NCBI GenBank assembly: GCA_022829145.1
Contig: CM040744.1
Location: forward strand, 434,001-498,000
Length of the DNA: 64,000 nt
Reading direction: 5' to 3'
Source of the DNA: Albula goreensis
Taxonomy: Eukaryota; Chordata; Actinopteri; Albuliformes; Albulidae
Shown here: piece after piece, positions 61,706 to 64,000 of the stretch
How positions within the stretch are numbered: the stretch's first letter is position 1
How the letters are laid out: each line of letters starts with the position of its first letter
Notes under the pieces: generated by a model
The model's database searches: none
The model's input: only the letters and a program-made list of their open reading frames with translations
Told to the model about the DNA's origin: nothing
Made by a program: the position numbers and the translations under genes

Positions 61706-61784
61706 GAGGTTTCTCACTTGGATTACTATTTGTGTGCCATGAGATCGGTCATGTGTGGACCAACCAGGAGGGCAGGTGTCTCAC

Positions 61785-61894
61785 CTGTATATTCTCCTCT
61801 GCCCTCTGCGTGCAGTGCATCATGGTAGTGAAGGTGAGCGTGGTGATGAGCCCCCCGAGAAAGTGCTGGAAGATCAAACTCATTACAGCCGCAC
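61785..61894 (-). CDS. mfsd3: mfsd3, penultimate coding exon (partial gene)
   Basis: This exon encodes part of MFSD3, a multi-pass membrane protein of the major facilitator superfamily whose substrate is not established. On the minus strand a 'tttcccag' acceptor precedes the exon and a CAG|gtgaga donor follows it. The 110 nt give two bases of a split codon plus 36 codons. The peptide contains FQHFLGGLITTLTFTTMMHC and ends RAEENIQ. I recognise the family from the human protein, which has a nearly identical QHFLGGLVTT-V-TFTGMM-C segment at the same place, just before an ATHYSLLATLE segment. Here that next segment begins the exon at 56230. The entry phase is 1 and the exit phase is 0, which joins cleanly to the downstream exon. 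The 5' exons are not in the window. The open frame upstream of the acceptor does not resemble MFSD3 and is intron. Confidence 0.88.
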
Positions 61895-62699
61895 CTGGGA
61901 AAACCAAAACATGTACGTTTTTTTTATAGGTTCCCTTTTTTCCGACCCCAAATTCAGCACTGTAGCCTCCAGCACCAACGCTCTCCCACAGAGTTAAAAC
62001 AGGAAGCCATGAACATGTGACTCTTCCAACGCACATGACAACAAGCGTTCTTACTCTTTTTCTTAATAACAAGGGAGGGGTCCATGAAGAGAGAAACCTC
62101 ACTGAATGGAAGTTACCAGAATACAAAGGGGTGCCACACACATGTTGCAGCGGTTGCTAACTGGCCCAACAGATCTTCACATGTAGGCAAACTGCTGATT
62201 CACAACAGAATAGCTGGGAAAAAAAGGAAAAGGGAACCCAAAAACGAGACTGCCGGCGACTTAAAAATGAAAAATGTGAATAACCGAACAGAAACAGGAG
62301 TGAGACCTAAGACGTGGCGATGAGGAAAGGTGCGGCATATCGATCAGTCCTAGGGTTTTCTCTCGAGGTCCGCGATAAGACCGTTCCAGCATTTCGATGG
62401 AGATGAACCAGGACTGAGCTTGACTGGAAAAAATATAAATAAAATAATTAATTAATTAAACAGCAAACTCACAACCAGGGGGGAAAACTGAGAGATCTGA
62501 GGCCAGAGAAAGGCCTTGCGTATCCTCCTACTCAGCCAAACATGAATTCCCTCTAAAGAGATGCTCCTAACGGAGGGGCTTTGAGCCCTGCTCGCTTGCT
62601 CAATAATTCACCACTAATGTTTAGTTTTGCCTAACAAGACTTCTCCATTACTAATCCAGGAACGAGAGATGTGAAATTTCTCTCATCCCTGGCAGGGTG

Positions 62700-63110
62700 G
62701 CTCATATAATATTTAAATATCAGCCCAGAGAACGCGTATGAGAACGCGGGGGTCTTTGTTCCCTCCGCCTGTGTCAGGACGGGGATCGGCGCGCCGCGGT
62801 TTCCACGGCGCTGACAAAGGGAGAGCGAGGAGGGCCCCGCCATGCGCGGGAGAGGAGCGCGCAATAACACAAAGTCAAACATCGCCCCAACGCAGATACG
62901 CCCCAACGTTCATAAAATAAACATCCAAAAAGGCGCCGGTAACTGAAGGGCGGGAAAAGGGGGGTGTGGGGGTGGGGGGTTTGGGGGTGTTTCGTCTCGT
63001 CTCGTCTCGAGCGACGGCTGCTACCTTCCCGTGACACTTGAGGGCCCCCGCTGCAACTGACGGGATTCTAGTTTTTGCGAGACGTGGTGGAAAAACTTTC
63101 CGAAGCGCTA
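62700..63110. promoter_or_regulatory. CpG-rich stretch upstream of the mfsd3 exon
   Basis: A dense CpG segment (gcgtatgagaacgcgggg, gatcggcgcgccgcggtttc, gcgcgggagaggagcgcgca, and the tcgtctcgtctcgtctcgag run at 62993-63010). It lies 0.8-1.2 kb upstream, on the minus strand, of the 61785-61894 exon. No frame in it resembles MFSD3. It could be a CpG island of an internal or alternative promoter, or a regulatory block. Confidence 0.35.
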
Positions 63111-64000
63111 AAAACGTGTGACGCAGACAGTTTTTTTTTTTTTTTTTGGTTATTTCAGCTGAGTGAGGATGTTGGTTTTTTAAAAAGTAAGCAGGATTGT
63201 AAATCCTGCAGAGCCTACGGGCTGAAGCGAAGCAGACGTTTCCAGCATCTTTATGCTTTTTCAGAGCTACGGTGATGGGGAGGGCAGCAGCGAAAAATAC
63301 ACTTGCTTTTCCAGGAAAAAAAAAAAACACAGGAGTCGTTTCAAAGCCAGTCTGCATCTTATTTCCTTTTTTTTTTGCCAACGTGTGGGCACCGTGTTAT
63401 GCAATCATTCTGAATTCACTTTCAGCTTTTGGGATATAAAAATGGTGAAGGATGGGTCTTCTCCCATCTGTTTTTTGTTCCCTCCCATCCTCCCCCACAC
63501 ACACACACCTGAAACAGATGCCTCAGGTAGACAAACGGACTGTAACTGTAGCCTCTCCTCCTATTCAATAAGACGTATAGAGGAATGAGAAAAGCCTGAA
63601 ACAGTGCAGGTGAGGTGGGACAATAGGCCGGAGGGAGGCGGGGATGGGAGGCTGGATTACATCACCGCCACACAAAGGCCCGTCCTGTGGGGCGCATATG
63701 CGGCCCCCGCCCATGAGGAAAGAGGGGCAGCCGGATAACTGGACTCTTCACACAGAGCAAGAGCAGTTTAGTCTCTACCAGCCTTCCTTTTTCAGGCTTG
63801 CAATTATGACATCATCACAATACACTTTAAAACACTGTTAGGTAAGTTAAACTCTAAAGTACTATAAATTTTGAAACACATAACTGAATTTTTCTTTAGT
63901 GAGACCTAGAGGCTCACTGTCCGAATACTCTTTGGGTAGTCGACTACACTCCACCCTCACATACCAGGCACAGAAATATGACATCATAACTATGAACTGT

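Larger units (their letters stand above)
56231..61784 (-). other. mfsd3 last intron (5,554 bp)
   Basis: This is a GT-AG intron between the two recognised mfsd3 coding exons. It contains a degenerate purine-rich minisatellite (about 56830-57220), a 28-bp poly(A) run (57936-57963), C/G-rich low-complexity patches near 58125-58400, a Tc1-like transposon in the opposite orientation (59189-60387), a perfect 13-bp inverted repeat (61174-61206) and a 67-bp tandem duplication next to the donor side (61586-61705). I see no further exon in it. Confidence 0.8.

Noticed and set aside
61895-62141. Upstream extension of the mfsd3 exon as one long open frame
   Set aside because: The sequence before the tttcccag acceptor does not resemble MFSD3, and the family alignment starts at the acceptor. 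It is treated as intron.
63075-63588. Possible further mfsd3 exons near 63 kb
   Set aside because: No frame on the minus strand there carries MFS-like hydrophobic segments or MFSD3 wording.

Overview
This looks like 64 kb of teleost (ray-finned fish) nuclear DNA. The grounds are one spliced gene end with vertebrate-type GT-AG introns, a Tc1/mariner element of a fish-type family, L2, CR1/Rex1-like and L1-like LINE fragments, a Ty3/gypsy internal region, tRNA-derived SINEs with the fish-type 'ggataagag(c/t)(g/t)tctgctaaatg' tail, and a very high density of long CA/GT microsatellites. I see no bacterial-style operons, CRISPR arrays, rRNA genes or intact tRNA genes. Most of the long open frames are produced by simple repeats (for example the Thr-His and Cys-Val frames) and are not genes.

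The only host protein-coding sequence I can defend is on the minus strand at the right end: the last two coding exons of mfsd3 (major facilitator superfamily domain containing 3), at 61785-61894 and 56048-56230. They are separated by a 5.55-kb intron that carries a decayed Tc1-like transposon in the opposite orientation. The 5' exons must lie beyond base 64000.

Layout. 1-28 kb: intergenic or gene-desert-like DNA, AT-rich, broken by CA/GT blocks, a 17-copy 37-bp minisatellite (6941-7585), a 7-copy 36-38-bp minisatellite (about 18440-18740), a foldback element with 33-bp inverted ends (5601-5780), a strong 69-nt hairpin (16807-16875), a small CpG island (about 20385-20620), and several complex, homeodomain-site-rich blocks that resemble conserved noncoding elements but cannot be proven without alignment. 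29-38 kb: a transposon graveyard. A CR1/Rex1-like LINE is split by a reverse-oriented Ty3/gypsy remnant, which is itself interrupted by an L2-type LINE fragment flanked by a 5-bp duplication. A 331-bp inverted-repeat element (MITE) sits at the far edge, and an L1-like fragment follows. 38-55 kb: more noncoding DNA with SINEs, simple repeats and candidate regulatory blocks. 55-64 kb: the mfsd3 3' end, its long intron, and a CpG-rich stretch at about 62.7-63.1 kb.

No novel multi-gene system is evident. The most informative features are the datable nest of transposons, the two hairpins, the foldback element, and the candidate regulatory blocks. All family calls come from reading motifs and were not checked against a database.
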